64,000 nt of DNA from Lachnospiraceae bacterium. Lineage in GTDB: Bacteria > Bacillota > Clostridia > Lachnospirales > Lachnospiraceae. Under the pieces are notes generated by a model. The model ran no database searches. It was not told where the DNA came from and worked only from the letters and a program-made list of their open reading frames with translations. The stretch spans positions 62,001-126,000 of the forward strand of contig JAFTKW010000004.1 of assembly GCA_017453065.1 (NCBI GenBank), written 5' to 3'. The position numbers were made by a program, and so were the translations under genes. Shown here in pieces: positions 49,574 through 59,252 of this stretch; positions within the stretch are counted from its first letter, which is position 1; every line of letters begins with the position of its first letter.

Positions 49574-50794
49574 CTAAGTTTCGTGTTTGGAAGATGTGGG
49601 TTTGCTAAGCAAACTGCCACGCATTACTGCGCCCTGCCCAAATTTGCTTCGGATACTGTCAAGGGCAGCGTCTAGTTTTTCTTGTTTTGGAGAAATGGTC
49701 TGCTCCGGTAGGTCAAAAAGGTTTAACTGGACTGGTTCTCCAGCAGGAACTAACTTTGAGGTGCGAATTCCGAGCAATCTAATGGGGCGCGTATCCCACA
49801 GTTCATCAAAAAGAGTGGTTGCTGTCTGATAAATTTGTTCGTCGGATGCAGTAGGTGTGTTAAGTACCATTTGATGGGATACAGACTGAAAATCATTGTA
49901 TTTAATTTCCGTGCATATCACATAGGCCTGTTCTTTAGAATGGCGAAGCCTTTGACCCACTGATTCGGAAAGACTGAGAAGTACTTTACAGGCCTCCTCT
50001 CTGGTAACGACATCCTGACTTAAGGTGGTGGAATTTCCAACTCCCTTTGGCCTTGCTTTTTGGGTGTGTACTTCACTGTCGTCTATGCCGTTGGCATATT
50101 CCCAAAGTGTAGTTCCATGACTCTTTAGATTGGTCTTCAATATATTGAGGTCACAAGTGGCCAAATCGCCAATAGTCAGAATGCCAAGGTTTCGCAGCGC
50201 CTGAACGCTGGATTTGCCACACATAAATAAGGAAGAAACAGGAAGCGGCCACATCTTGCTTTGGATTTCGTGTGTATACAAGGTGTGGACCAGATTTGGC
50301 TTTTTAAAGTCGGAAGCCATCTTTGCCAAGACTTTTTTGTCGGAGATGCCAACGTTTACGGTAAAGCCAAAACGCCTAAATATTTCATCCTTAATCTGAT
50401 GAGCCGCGGCCTCGGGTGATTCATAAAGATGAGCAATTCCTGTGAAATCCATATAACATTCATCAATGCTGGCCTGTTCAATATCGGGGCACAGACTTTG
50501 TAGGTAAGAGACGAACTGTTTGCTGCGCCTAGAGTACATGTTGTGGTCAGGGGATGCCATGATTAGATTCGGGTATTTGCGATAGGCGTTTACCACTGGT
50601 TCCCCTGTAACTATCTGGTAAGTTTTGGCAGGCACAGATTTGGCTAAAACTACACCATGTCTTTTTTCGGTATCGCCACCTATGATGGAAGGGACAAGAC
50701 GAAGATCGATTTCTGAGCCTTCCTCCAGTAATTGAAGCGCAGTCCAGCTTAGGAATGCAGAATTGACATCTATATGAAAAATAATACGTTCCAT
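49574..50794 (-). CDS. dinB: DNA polymerase IV (Y family)
   Basis: 406 residues. Catalytic residues are Asp9 in HIDVNSAF and Asp111-Glu112 in SIDECYMD. The palm/fingers, thumb (helix-hairpin-helix region near 200) and little-finger domains fit the family. The clamp-binding motif QLNLFD is near 372. It carries out error-prone translesion synthesis. GGAGG precedes the ATG. No LexA-type box is evident near its promoter; the promoter architecture is instead shared with the diguanylate cyclase gene. Confidence 0.92.
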   Translation of the reverse strand: MERIIFHIDVNSAFLSWTALQLLEEGSEIDLRLVPSIIGGDTEKRHGVVLAKSVPAKTYQIVTGEPVVNAYRKYPNLIMASPDHNMYSRRSKQFVSYLQSLCPDIEQASIDECYMDFTGIAHLYESPEAAAHQIKDEIFRRFGFTVNVGISDKKVLAKMASDFKKPNLVHTLYTHEIQSKMWPLPVSSLFMCGKSSVQALRNLGILTIGDLATCDLNILKTNLKSHGTTLWEYANGIDDSEVHTQKARPKGVGNSTTLSQDVVTREEACKVLLSLSESVGQRLRHSKEQAYVICTEIKYNDFQSVSHQMVLNTPTASDEQIYQTATTLFDELWDTRPIRLLGIRTSKLVPAGEPVQLNLFDLPEQTISPKQEKLDAALDSIRSKFGQGAVMRGSLLSKPTSSKHET

Positions 50795-50830
50795 GAACTG
50801 CCCTCCTTTACAACTTTTTCTATAAAATAA

Positions 50831-50863
50831 AGTATAACATAGAAAAAGAAAGAATGGGAAAAA
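50831..50863 (-). promoter_or_regulatory. Extended -10 promoter of dinB
   Basis: On the minus strand TTTTTCCCATT, 11 bases, TATGTTATACT. It has the same layout as at 6612-6644. Confidence 0.6.
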
Positions 50864-50868
50864 TACTG

Positions 50869-50897
50869 TTTACAAGAGGATATTTTGCTGATAGAAT
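50869..50897 (+). promoter_or_regulatory. Promoter of the M23 peptidase gene
   Basis: TTTACA (50869-50874), 17 bases, TAGAAT (50892-50897), divergent from dinB. Confidence 0.7.
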
Positions 50898-50936
50898 TAG
50901 TTTGTTACAAAATTGTTAACTATTAGGGAAAGAAAC

Positions 50937-52535
50937 ATGCTTAGATATTTTACGAGACATCATAAGCGTCTTCGCTTTACATATATTAAGGTTGCAACTG
51001 CGGTTATTATGCTGGCAGCTTTCTTTTTGCCCAATCTGCCAGAACTTGAGCAGACAGGGGACAACTTCTTTACCATCTTTTTAAATGGACAGCAGGTGGG
51101 TGTTGTGGCAGATGCCTCCGAGGCTGAGGACTGGGTATGGGATGTGCGACGTGAACTTGCATCCCAGCGTTCAGAACTTATGTTTACAGAAGTAGACCTT
51201 AAGGTAGAAGGTCAGGAAGTTTTGTTCGGAGAAGTGGAAGAACCAGAAACTGTAATTGCCCGTATGTACAAGGTGATGGAAGACAGCATTCAGCAGTCCA
51301 TGCAGAGGGCGTATGTAGTAAAGGTAAATGATTATTTGGTTAGCCTTGCCAGCGAGGAAGAGGCAGAGGCGCTACTTCAGGCTGCCATCAGGCAGTATGA
51401 TACAGAGGGAACTTTTGGCGTTGAATTGGTGAGAGACACCGAGCGAGAGTTCAATGTGCTGACAGCACAGATTGCAAAAGTCAGCCAGGAAGAGGCAGAG
51501 GAAACCCCAGTGGTGGTTTATTCTTCCAATGTTAGTACGGAAGGCGGAATCCAGAGTAAACTGTTTTCTATGTTTGAGGATGTAGAGCCAGCCGGAGAGA
51601 AAAGCTTTGAAGATTATGAGTATGGTTTGATGAGTATGTCCTTCACGGAAGAGGTGGAGATTGCTGAGGCCTACATCAACGGACTTGAGGTTACTCCACT
51701 GGATGTTGCCATAGAACAGGTGACTAAGGAACAGGAAGTAAACCAGATTTACGAAGTGGTTTCAGGAGATACTCTTTCCGAGATTTCTATCAAGGTTAAT
51801 ATTCCGATGGACAAGTTGATAGAAATGAATGACAGCCTCAAGGATGAGAAGACGATTCTTCGAATTGGACAAGAACTGATTATTACTGTGCCTGAACCAG
51901 AACTGTCGGTGGAACGCACAGAGCAGGTATATATTGAAGAGGTATACGATGCAGATGTCATTTATCTAGACAGAGATGATTGGTATACCACTAAGACCAA
52001 TGTGGTGCAGGAGCCTTCAGCAGGATTTCGAAAGATTGTGGCTCAGGTGACTTATCGCAATGACAAAGAAGTGAGCAGAGAGATCATTGTAGAAGAAGTG
52101 GTGATGGAGGCGGTTCCAAAGATTGTGGAACGAGGCACCAAGGTACCACCTAAGTTCATCAGACCTATCAATGGTGGTAGATTGACTTCTAAATTTGGTA
52201 AGCGTAGTGCACCTACCAAGGGAGCAAGTACTTACCATCAGGGCGTTGACTGGGCGATTGCTTCAGGGTCCAAGGTTGTAGCGGCTGCTTCTGGTACTGT
52301 TACCAAGGCTGGTTGGACCAAGAGCGGTGGTTATTGCGTATATATCAACCACGGAGATGGAAAGGAAACCAGATACAAGCACCTAAGCAAGATTCTGGTT
52401 AAAGTAGGACAGAAGGTTACACAAGGCCAGCAGATAGCCAAGAGTGGTAATACGGGCGTAAGTACGGGACCACATCTACATTTTGAAATCAGGTTAAACG
52501 GAACGGCTGTCAACCCGTTGAAATATATAGATTAG
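50937..52535 (+). CDS. M23 murein endopeptidase with LysM and G5 domains
   Basis: 532 residues from ATG 50937 (AGGGAAAG upstream). The order is a membrane helix (about 16-34), an extracytoplasmic region (about 40-265), LysM (about 270-318, VVSGDTLSEIS), G5 (about 325-405) and an M23 domain (about 415-532). Zinc ligands lie in YHQGVDWA and GPHLHFE. LysM and G5 bind peptidoglycan and sugars; M23 cuts peptide crosslinks, as in cell separation or spore-wall remodelling. murA follows, so this is a cell-wall neighbourhood. Confidence 0.92.
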   Translation: MLRYFTRHHKRLRFTYIKVATAVIMLAAFFLPNLPELEQTGDNFFTIFLNGQQVGVVADASEAEDWVWDVRRELASQRSELMFTEVDLKVEGQEVLFGEVEEPETVIARMYKVMEDSIQQSMQRAYVVKVNDYLVSLASEEEAEALLQAAIRQYDTEGTFGVELVRDTEREFNVLTAQIAKVSQEEAEETPVVVYSSNVSTEGGIQSKLFSMFEDVEPAGEKSFEDYEYGLMSMSFTEEVEIAEAYINGLEVTPLDVAIEQVTKEQEVNQIYEVVSGDTLSEISIKVNIPMDKLIEMNDSLKDEKTILRIGQELIITVPEPELSVERTEQVYIEEVYDADVIYLDRDDWYTTKTNVVQEPSAGFRKIVAQVTYRNDKEVSREIIVEEVVMEAVPKIVERGTKVPPKFIRPINGGRLTSKFGKRSAPTKGASTYHQGVDWAIASGSKVVAAASGTVTKAGWTKSGGYCVYINHGDGKETRYKHLSKILVKVGQKVTQGQQIAKSGNTGVSTGPHLHFEIRLNGTAVNPLKYID

Positions 52536-52572
52536 CCTGAATGAAAAACAGAATTATTGGAATGCTATAGAT

Positions 52573-52602
52573 AGGAATACCTGTGAACAGGTATTCCTAT
52601 TT
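52573..52602 (+). terminator. Intrinsic terminator (weak T-tract)
   Basis: Perfect AGGAATACCTG / CAGGTATTCCT with a TGAA loop, then ATTTA. The next promoter starts inside the tract. Confidence 0.75.
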
Positions 52603-52628
52603 ACAAATTTGGGCAAAAGAGCTATAAT
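52600..52628 (+). promoter_or_regulatory. Promoter of murA
   Basis: TTTACA (52600-52605), 17 bases, TATAAT (52623-52628). Confidence 0.8.
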
Positions 52629-52696
52629 TAATTAGATAAACAGTGGGAACTTAGGGGTTTTGTTAGGTTTTCTCGAAAGTTTAAGAGGTAAAAGAT

Positions 52697-53989
52697 ATGG
52701 AAATATACGCAATTAAGGGCGGAAATCCATTGGTGGGCGAAGTTGAAATTGGAGGAGCAAAGAACGCAGCACTTCCTATCATTGCAGCTTCCTTGATGAC
52801 AGATGAAACAGTTCACATTGACAATGTCCCTGACGTAAGAGACACCAATGTGTTACTTAAATCCATGGAAAGCATGGGCGTTATTGTTGACCGTAACGCA
52901 AGACATAGAGTGACCATCAATGCTTCACATATACATGACTATATTGCAGATGATGACAATATAAAGAAGATTAGAGCATCCTACTATTTGATAGGTGCGA
53001 TGCTTGGCAAATACAAAGAGGCACAGGTAGCCCTTCCTGGTGGATGTAACATCGGAAGTCGTGCCATTGATCAGCACATCAAAGGATTTAAAGCTTTGGG
53101 TGCAGAGGTGACTATCGAATATGGTCTTATCAAAGCCAAAGCAGACAAGCTGGTAGGCAGCCATATTTATATGGACGTTGTTTCCGTTGGCGCGACCATC
53201 AACGTGATGATGGCAGCGGCGTTGGCAGAAGGAACTACCATTATTGAAAACTCTGCCAAAGAGCCTCATGTAGTAGATTTGGCGAACTTCTTAAACAGTA
53301 TGGGTGCCAATATCAAGGGCGCAGGAACAGATGTAATCCGTATCAAGGGCGTTTCAAAGCTTCACGGCTCAGACTATACCATTATCCCGGATCAGATTGA
53401 GGCTGGAACATTTATGTTTGCGGCGGCTATCACCAGAGGAGATGTCACAGTTAAGAACGTCATTCCTAAGCATTTGGAGTCCATCAGTGCGAAACTTTTG
53501 GAGATTGGCTGTGAAATCGAGGAATCGGATGACGCGGTACGCGTGGTTTCCTCCAAGCCACTGATTCATACTCATGTGAAAACATTGCCATATCCTGGAT
53601 TCCCTACGGATATGCAGCCACAGATAGCTGTAGCACTTGCTTTGTCACAGGGAACAAGTATTGTAACAGAGAGTATTTTTGAAAACAGATTTAAATATGT
53701 AGATGAATTGACTCGCATGGGTGCCAATATCAAAGTGGAGGGCAATACTGCTATTATTGATGGCATATCTAAGTACACAGGTGCTAGTTTGATGGCTCCG
53801 GATCTTAGAGCTGGCGCAGCGTTGGTGCTGGCGGCGTTATCCGCAGAGGGCTTTAGTACAGTGGAAGATATTCACTACATTGAAAGAGGATATGAAGATT
53901 TCCCTCTGAAACTTCAGGGATTAGGTGCACAGATTGAAAAAGTGGACTCTGACAGAGAACTTCGCAAGTTCAAACTGAAAATTGGTTAA
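52697..53989 (+). CDS. murA: UDP-N-acetylglucosamine 1-carboxyvinyltransferase
   Basis: 430 residues, two inside-out alpha/beta domains. The catalytic Cys117 lies in LPGGCNIG, the fosfomycin target residue; KNAALP near 22-27 is the substrate lysine region. It transfers enolpyruvate from PEP to UDP-GlcNAc, the first committed step of peptidoglycan synthesis. AAGAGG precedes the ATG. Clostridia often carry two paralogues (MurA and MurZ); which this is cannot be told from the window. Confidence 0.95.
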   Translation: MEIYAIKGGNPLVGEVEIGGAKNAALPIIAASLMTDETVHIDNVPDVRDTNVLLKSMESMGVIVDRNARHRVTINASHIHDYIADDDNIKKIRASYYLIGAMLGKYKEAQVALPGGCNIGSRAIDQHIKGFKALGAEVTIEYGLIKAKADKLVGSHIYMDVVSVGATINVMMAAALAEGTTIIENSAKEPHVVDLANFLNSMGANIKGAGTDVIRIKGVSKLHGSDYTIIPDQIEAGTFMFAAAITRGDVTVKNVIPKHLESISAKLLEIGCEIEESDDAVRVVSSKPLIHTHVKTLPYPGFPTDMQPQIAVALALSQGTSIVTESIFENRFKYVDELTRMGANIKVEGNTAIIDGISKYTGASLMAPDLRAGAALVLAALSAEGFSTVEDIHYIERGYEDFPLKLQGLGAQIEKVDSDRELRKFKLKIG

Positions 53990-53996
53990 TTTCCAG

Positions 53997-54025
53997 TTGA
54001 CAAACACTGCGTAGACGTGTATCTT
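53997..54025 (+). promoter_or_regulatory. Promoter of metK
   Basis: TTGACA (53997-54002), 17 bases, TATCTT (54020-54025). Confidence 0.65.
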
Positions 54026-54058
54026 ATACCGAGGTGACTAAATTAATATAGTAAAGAA

Positions 54059-54160
54059 CTCTTATTCAGAGTGGTGGAGGTACATAGGACCTGTGAAGCC
54101 ACGGCAACCCCGCATGCGGAAGGTGCCAACCTGAGCGATCAAACGAACGAACAATAAGAG
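54059..54160 (+). promoter_or_regulatory. SAM-I (S-box) riboswitch aptamer
   Basis: P1 is CTCTTATT (54059-54066) with AATAAGAG (54153-54160). Inside are the class signatures CAGAGTGGTGGAGG, GAAGCCACGGCAACC and GGTGCCAACCTGAGC. P1 3' bases AATAAG (54153-54158) can alternatively pair with CTTATT (54190-54195) in the terminator, giving the antiterminator. SAM binding should therefore stop transcription of metK. Confidence 0.97.
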
Positions 54161-54181
54161 GATTTGATTAACGTAACTTAT

Positions 54182-54210
54182 CGAGTCCGCTTATTTGCGG
54201 ACTCGTTTTT
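54182..54210 (+). terminator. SAM-riboswitch terminator
   Basis: CGAGTCCGC / GCGGACTCG with a TTATTT loop and T5. Confidence 0.93.
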
Positions 54211-54280
54211 CGTTTAATAACGAGTTGAAAAGTGTAATTTTTGGTAACAAATGATTTGGTTTTCATAAAAGGAGAAACAA

Positions 54281-55468
54281 ATGGAAAAATTATTATTTAC
54301 TTCCGAATCAGTAACAGAAGGACATCCTGACAAAGTATGTGATGCCGTATCCGATGCGATTTTGGATGCCATCATGGAGCAGGATCCAATGGGCCGTGTT
54401 GCTTGTGAAACTGCGGCTTGTACAGGATTTGTATTAGTAACAGGTGAAATTACAACAAAGGCAAACGTAGATATTGCTGGCATTGCACGTCAGACAGTAA
54501 AGGAAATTGGATACACCAGTTCAGAGTATGGATTTGATGGTAATACCTGCGCTGTTATGGTGGCAATCGATGAGCAGTCTCCTGATATTGCTATGGGTGT
54601 TGATAAAGCGCTAGAGGCAAGAGAAAGCAAGATGACTGACGAACAGCTTGAAGCGATTGGTGCTGGCGACCAGGGTATGATGTTTGGCTATGCTACCAAT
54701 GAGACTGAGGAATATATGCCATATCCTATCTCTTTGGCACACAGATTGGCAAAACAGCTTACACAGGTTCGTAAAGACGGAACCCTTTCTTACCTTCGTC
54801 CAGATGGAAAGAGCCAGGTTTCTGTAGAGTATGATGAAGCGGGCAATCCAATTCGTTTGGAAGCAGTCGTTCTTTCTACACAGCACGATCCAGATGTGAC
54901 ACAGGAACAGATTCATGAAGACATCAAGAAGTACGTGTTTGACCCAGTTCTTCCAAAACAGCTTTTGGATGACGAGACCAAATATTTTATCAATCCAACA
55001 GGCCGTTTCGTAATCGGTGGCCCTCATGGAGATGCAGGACTTACAGGTAGAAAGATTATCGTAGATACCTATGGTGGAATGGCACGCCATGGTGGTGGTG
55101 CATTCTCAGGTAAAGACTGTACAAAGGTAGATAGAAGTGCCGCTTATGCAGCGCGTTATGTAGCTAAGAATATCGTAGCTGCAGGTCTTGCTGACAAGTG
55201 TGAAATTCAGCTTTCCTATGCTATCGGTGTGGCACAGCCTACATCTGTACGCGTAGAAACTTTTGGCACTGGTAAGGTAAGTGAACTGGAGTTGGTAGGT
55301 ATTGTTCGTGAGAACTTTGATCTTCGTCCAGCAGGAATCATCAAGATGCTCGACCTTCGTCGTCCAATCTACAAGCAGACGGCTGCTTATGGTCACTTTG
55401 GACGTAATGATTTGGATCTTCCTTGGGAGAGACTTGACAAGGTGGATACACTTAAGAAATATCTGTAA
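54281..55468 (+). CDS. metK: S-adenosylmethionine synthetase
   Basis: 395 residues, full length. Family blocks include [12 protein letters not shown] near 8-19, [12 protein letters not shown] near 126-137 and [16 protein letters not shown] near 270-285. It makes S-adenosylmethionine from methionine and ATP. AAAGGAG precedes the ATG. The SAM-I riboswitch gives product feedback. It ends at a strong terminator followed by a dispersed repeat. Confidence 0.98.
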   Translation: MEKLLFTSESVTEGHPDKVCDAVSDAILDAIMEQDPMGRVACETAACTGFVLVTGEITTKANVDIAGIARQTVKEIGYTSSEYGFDGNTCAVMVAIDEQSPDIAMGVDKALEARESKMTDEQLEAIGAGDQGMMFGYATNETEEYMPYPISLAHRLAKQLTQVRKDGTLSYLRPDGKSQVSVEYDEAGNPIRLEAVVLSTQHDPDVTQEQIHEDIKKYVFDPVLPKQLLDDETKYFINPTGRFVIGGPHGDAGLTGRKIIVDTYGGMARHGGGAFSGKDCTKVDRSAAYAARYVAKNIVAAGLADKCEIQLSYAIGVAQPTSVRVETFGTGKVSELELVGIVRENFDLRPAGIIKMLDLRRPIYKQTAAYGHFGRNDLDLPWERLDKVDTLKKYL

Positions 55469-55474
55469 GAGAAG

Positions 55475-55510
55475 AAAAGGAAATGTGGCGTTGCTACATT
55501 TCCTTTTTTT
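55475..55510 (+). terminator. Intrinsic terminator
   Basis: Perfect AAAAGGAAATGT / ACATTTCCTTTT with a nine-base loop and T7. Confidence 0.93.
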
Positions 55511-55569
55511 GTGATAGCGACGAGGCAAGCGCCATTAGCCAAGTGCACATACTTGTGCTTGCATAACAT
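55511..55569 (+). repeat. Dispersed intergenic repeat, copy B
   Basis: GTGATAGCGACGAGGCAAGC then GCCAT (55511-55535), ending GTGCTTGCATAACAT (55555-55569). It matches 32991-33030 at both ends, and GCAAGC / GCTTGC can pair. Confidence 0.7.
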
Positions 55570-55666
55570 TTTTTCATTCCAAAAGTGCCCTGGATGTGAT
55601 AAAGTTATTCTATATGGAATTGCTTGAAATCACATTTGGATAAATTTGAGTTTTAGGAGAAATGGC

Positions 55667-58600
55667 ATGGCTTTTACACATCTTCACGTTCATACAGAAT
55701 ACTCACTGTTAGATGGTTCCAACAAAATAAAAGAATATGTTAAACGTGTGAAAGAACTGGGTATGGATAGTGCCGCTATTACGGACCATGGTGTTATGTA
55801 TGGCGTCATTGATTTTTATCGTGCCTGTAAGGAGGCGGGTATTAAGCCTATTCTTGGCTGTGAAGTTTATGTGGCTCCAAACAGCCGTTTTGACAAGGAA
55901 CTGACTGGCGGAGAAGATAGATATTATCATCTGGTGCTTCTTGCAGAAAACAACGTAGGCTATGCGAACCTAACCAAGATCGTCAGCAAAGGTTTTACCG
56001 AAGGATACTATTACAAGCCTCGAGTAGATATGGAAGTTTTGCAGCAGTACCATGAAGGTATTATTGCGCTGTCTGCCTGTCTGGCAGGTGAAGTGCAGCG
56101 ATACATCACCAAAGGACTGATTGATGAAGCAGAAAAGGCAGCGCTCAGATACGAGGCTTGCTTTGGAAAAGGAAATTACTATCTTGAGTTGCAGGACCAT
56201 GGTATCGCTGAGCAGGCCACAGTGAATATGGAACTTCTGAAGATGAGCAAAAAGTTAAACATCCCACTGGTAGCTACCAACGATGTTCACTATACTTATG
56301 CAGATGATGTGGAATCTCATGATATACTGTTGTGCCTGCAGACAGGAAAGAAACTCTCCGATGAAGACCGTATGCGTTATGAGGGCGGTCAGTACTATGT
56401 AAAGAGCGAAGAGGAAATGAAAGGCCTGTTCCCTTATGCTTGGGAAGCAGTGGAAAATACACAGGTCATTGCAGATAGATGCCATGTGGAAATTGAGTTT
56501 GGCAAAACCAAATTGCCACACTATGATGTCCCAGAAGGCTATGATTCGTGGACCTATTTAAATAAATTGTGCTTTGACGGATTGACAAAGCGCTATGGAG
56601 AGGACCACAGCCAGATGGCTGGTGCCACAGGACAGACGCTAAAGGAGAGATTGGAATACGAGTTGGATGTTATTCGGACCATGGGCTTCGTAGATTATTT
56701 CTTGATTGTTTGGGACTTTATCAACTATGCGAAGCGCAATGGCATTCCAGTAGGACCAGGACGTGGCTCTGCGGCAGGAAGTATTGTCGCTTACTGCTTG
56801 GAGATTACCAATATTGATCCTATCAGATACAGCTTGCTGTTTGAACGTTTCTTAAACCCAGAGCGTGTATCCATGCCTGATATTGACGTGGACTTTTGCT
56901 TCGAGCGAAGACAGGAAGTCATTGATTATGTAGGGCGTAAATATGGAGCGGACAAGGTGGTTCAGATTGTCACTTTTGGTACTATGGCTGCCAAAGGTGT
57001 GATTCGAGATGTTGCCAGAGTAATGGACTTGCCTTATGCCTTTGCAGACAGCATCGCCAAGATGGTTCCAAACGAATTGAATATTACACTGGAAAGAGCC
57101 TTGGAAATCAATCCAGAGTTTCGCAAGATGTATGAGACCGACACACAGGTTCATTACCTGATTGATATGTGCAAGCGCTTGGAGGGACTGCCTAGACATA
57201 CTTCCATGCATGCGGCGGGCGTGGTTATCTGCCCACAGGCGGCGGACGAATTTGTTCCATTATCCAGAGGCTCTGACGGAGCCATCACCACTCAGTTTAC
57301 CATGACGACATTGGAGGAACTGGGTCTACTTAAGATGGACTTTTTGGGCCTTCGCACCTTGACGGTAATCAAGGATGCGGTGGACATGATTGCGAAGAGC
57401 ACTGGAAAACACATTGATATCGACCACATTGACTACGATGACAAAGCTGTACTTGAAAGCATTGGAAGTGGACATACAGAAGGTGTGTTCCAGTTAGAAA
57501 GTGCCGGTATGAAGAGCTTTATGAAGGAGCTAAAGCCAGCCAACTTAGAGGATGTAATTGCAGGTATATCTCTTTACCGTCCGGGCCCTATGGATTTTAT
57601 TCCTCAATACATCAAGGGTAAGACCAACAATGGAGATGTAACCTATCTTTGCCCACAGCTTAAACCAATCCTGGAGCCTACCTATGGCTGTATCGTATAC
57701 CAGGAGCAGGTTATGCAGATTGTGCGAGACTTGGGCGGATATACCCTTGGACGAAGCGACTTAGTTCGACGTGCCATGAGTAAAAAGAAACAGGCTGTCA
57801 TGGAAAAAGAGAGAGCCAACTTTATCTATGGAAACGAAGAGGAACAGGTGCCAGGTTGTGTGGCCCAGGGAATCGACGAAAAAGTGGCGGGACAGATTTA
57901 TGAAAACATGATGGACTTTGCAAAATATGCGTTTAACAAATCTCATGCGGCTTGTTATGCAGTAGTGGCATACCAGACGGCATATTTGAAAAAGTACTAT
58001 CCAGTAGAATTTATGGCGGCACTTATGACTTCTGTCATTGACAACCCAGGAAAGGTTTCGGAGTATATATTGGTGTGCCGCAATATGGGAATTCAGATTC
58101 TTCCTCCGGATATTAATCAGGGCGAGAGTGGATTCTCTGTTTCAGATGGTTCCATTCGCTATGCGCTTACGGCTATCAAAAGTGTAGGCCGTCCTGTGAT
58201 TGAAACTATCGTGGAGGAACGCAGAGAGAGGGGACCCTATACCAATCTCAACGACTTCATCACCAGAGTGGCAGACCGAGATGTCAACAAGCGTGCAGTG
58301 GAGAACTTTATCAAGGCAGGAGCATTGGACAGCCTTGGCGGAACCAGAAAGCAGTTCATGAGCGTATATGTTCAAATCATGGACCACATTCAAAAGGACA
58401 AAAAAAGCAATCTGGCAGGACAGATGTCTTTGTTTGATATTGTATCTGAAGAGGAAAAAGATGATTTTGACGTAAAACTCCCAGATGTGGGTGAATATCC
58501 AAAGGAGATGATTTTAAGCTTCGAAAAGGAAGTTTTGGGTATCTATGTCAGCGGACATCCTCTGCAGGAGTACGAGCAACTTTGGCGCAAAAAGATTACT

Positions 58601-59146
58601 GCTACCACAGCAGATTTTGCATTGGAAGAGGAAACGAATACGGTCAATGTAAAGGATGGAGCCACCGTGGTGATTGGTGGAATGATTTCGGAAAAGACCA
58701 TTAAGTACACCAAGAATGACAAAGTGATGGCTTTCCTGACAGTGGAAGATTTGGTAGGTACAGTAGAGGTCATTGTGTTCCCTAGGGATTATGAGCGCAA
58801 TAGCAGCCTTCTCATAGAAGATTCCAAGGTGTTTATTCAGGGACGCGCGGCAGTGGAAGAAGACAAAGATGGCAAGCTAATCTGCGAAAAGATTACTTCC
58901 TTTGATCAGGTGCCACGCAAATTGTGGATTCGATTCCCAGACAAAGAAGCCTATGCAGCCAGCGAACAGCAACTTATGGCGGCTTTGGCGGACAGCGAAG
59001 GCCATGACAGAGTGGGTATTTTCATAGACAATCCGAAGAGCCAGAAGGAACTTCCACCCAACCAAAACGTACATATAGATGATGCGTTGGTGGACAAATT
59101 ATGTCAGATTTTCGGGAAAGAGCGTGTAAAGGTCACGTTTTTGTGA
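55667..59146 (+). CDS. dnaE: DNA polymerase III alpha subunit (DnaE)
   Basis: 1159 residues. An N-terminal PHP domain (HLHVHTEYSLLDG) precedes a C-family polymerase core with catalytic Asp in MPDIDVDF near 405. A helix-hairpin-helix region, the clamp motif QMSLFD near 928 and an OB fold near 1000-1080 (VVIGGMISEKTIKY) follow. It is the DnaE type, without the exonuclease domain of PolC. In Firmicutes it extends primers during replication. The start at 55667 gives the family N terminus with GGAG upstream; an earlier in-frame Met has no family support. Confidence 0.96.
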   Translation: MAFTHLHVHTEYSLLDGSNKIKEYVKRVKELGMDSAAITDHGVMYGVIDFYRACKEAGIKPILGCEVYVAPNSRFDKELTGGEDRYYHLVLLAENNVGYANLTKIVSKGFTEGYYYKPRVDMEVLQQYHEGIIALSACLAGEVQRYITKGLIDEAEKAALRYEACFGKGNYYLELQDHGIAEQATVNMELLKMSKKLNIPLVATNDVHYTYADDVESHDILLCLQTGKKLSDEDRMRYEGGQYYVKSEEEMKGLFPYAWEAVENTQVIADRCHVEIEFGKTKLPHYDVPEGYDSWTYLNKLCFDGLTKRYGEDHSQMAGATGQTLKERLEYELDVIRTMGFVDYFLIVWDFINYAKRNGIPVGPGRGSAAGSIVAYCLEITNIDPIRYSLLFERFLNPERVSMPDIDVDFCFERRQEVIDYVGRKYGADKVVQIVTFGTMAAKGVIRDVARVMDLPYAFADSIAKMVPNELNITLERALEINPEFRKMYETDTQVHYLIDMCKRLEGLPRHTSMHAAGVVICPQAADEFVPLSRGSDGAITTQFTMTTLEELGLLKMDFLGLRTLTVIKDAVDMIAKSTGKHIDIDHIDYDDKAVLESIGSGHTEGVFQLESAGMKSFMKELKPANLEDVIAGISLYRPGPMDFIPQYIKGKTNNGDVTYLCPQLKPILEPTYGCIVYQEQVMQIVRDLGGYTLGRSDLVRRAMSKKKQAVMEKERANFIYGNEEEQVPGCVAQGIDEKVAGQIYENMMDFAKYAFNKSHAACYAVVAYQTAYLKKYYPVEFMAALMTSVIDNPGKVSEYILVCRNMGIQILPPDINQGESGFSVSDGSIRYALTAIKSVGRPVIETIVEERRERGPYTNLNDFITRVADRDVNKRAVENFIKAGALDSLGGTRKQFMSVYVQIMDHIQKDKKSNLAGQMSLFDIVSEEEKDDFDVKLPDVGEYPKEMILSFEKEVLGIYVSGHPLQEYEQLWRKKITATTADFALEEETNTVNVKDGATVVIGGMISEKTIKYTKNDKVMAFLTVEDLVGTVEVIVFPRDYERNSSLLIEDSKVFIQGRAAVEEDKDGKLICEKITSFDQVPRKLWIRFPDKEAYAASEQQLMAALADSEGHDRVGIFIDNPKSQKELPPNQNVHIDDALVDKLCQIFGKERVKVTFL

Positions 59147-59164
59147 AAAATATATCAAAAAACT

Positions 59165-59194
59165 TATTGAAAAACCGTTAGAAAAGGTATAAAA
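59165..59194 (+). promoter_or_regulatory. Possible promoter of pfkA
   Basis: TTATTG, 18 bases, TATAAA (59189-59194); the -35 assignment is uncertain. Confidence 0.45.
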
Positions 59195-59252
59195 TAGGCT
59201 GGATATCAAGAAATGGGTAAATAAGGAAGTTTGATTATAGGAGGTTTAAACC

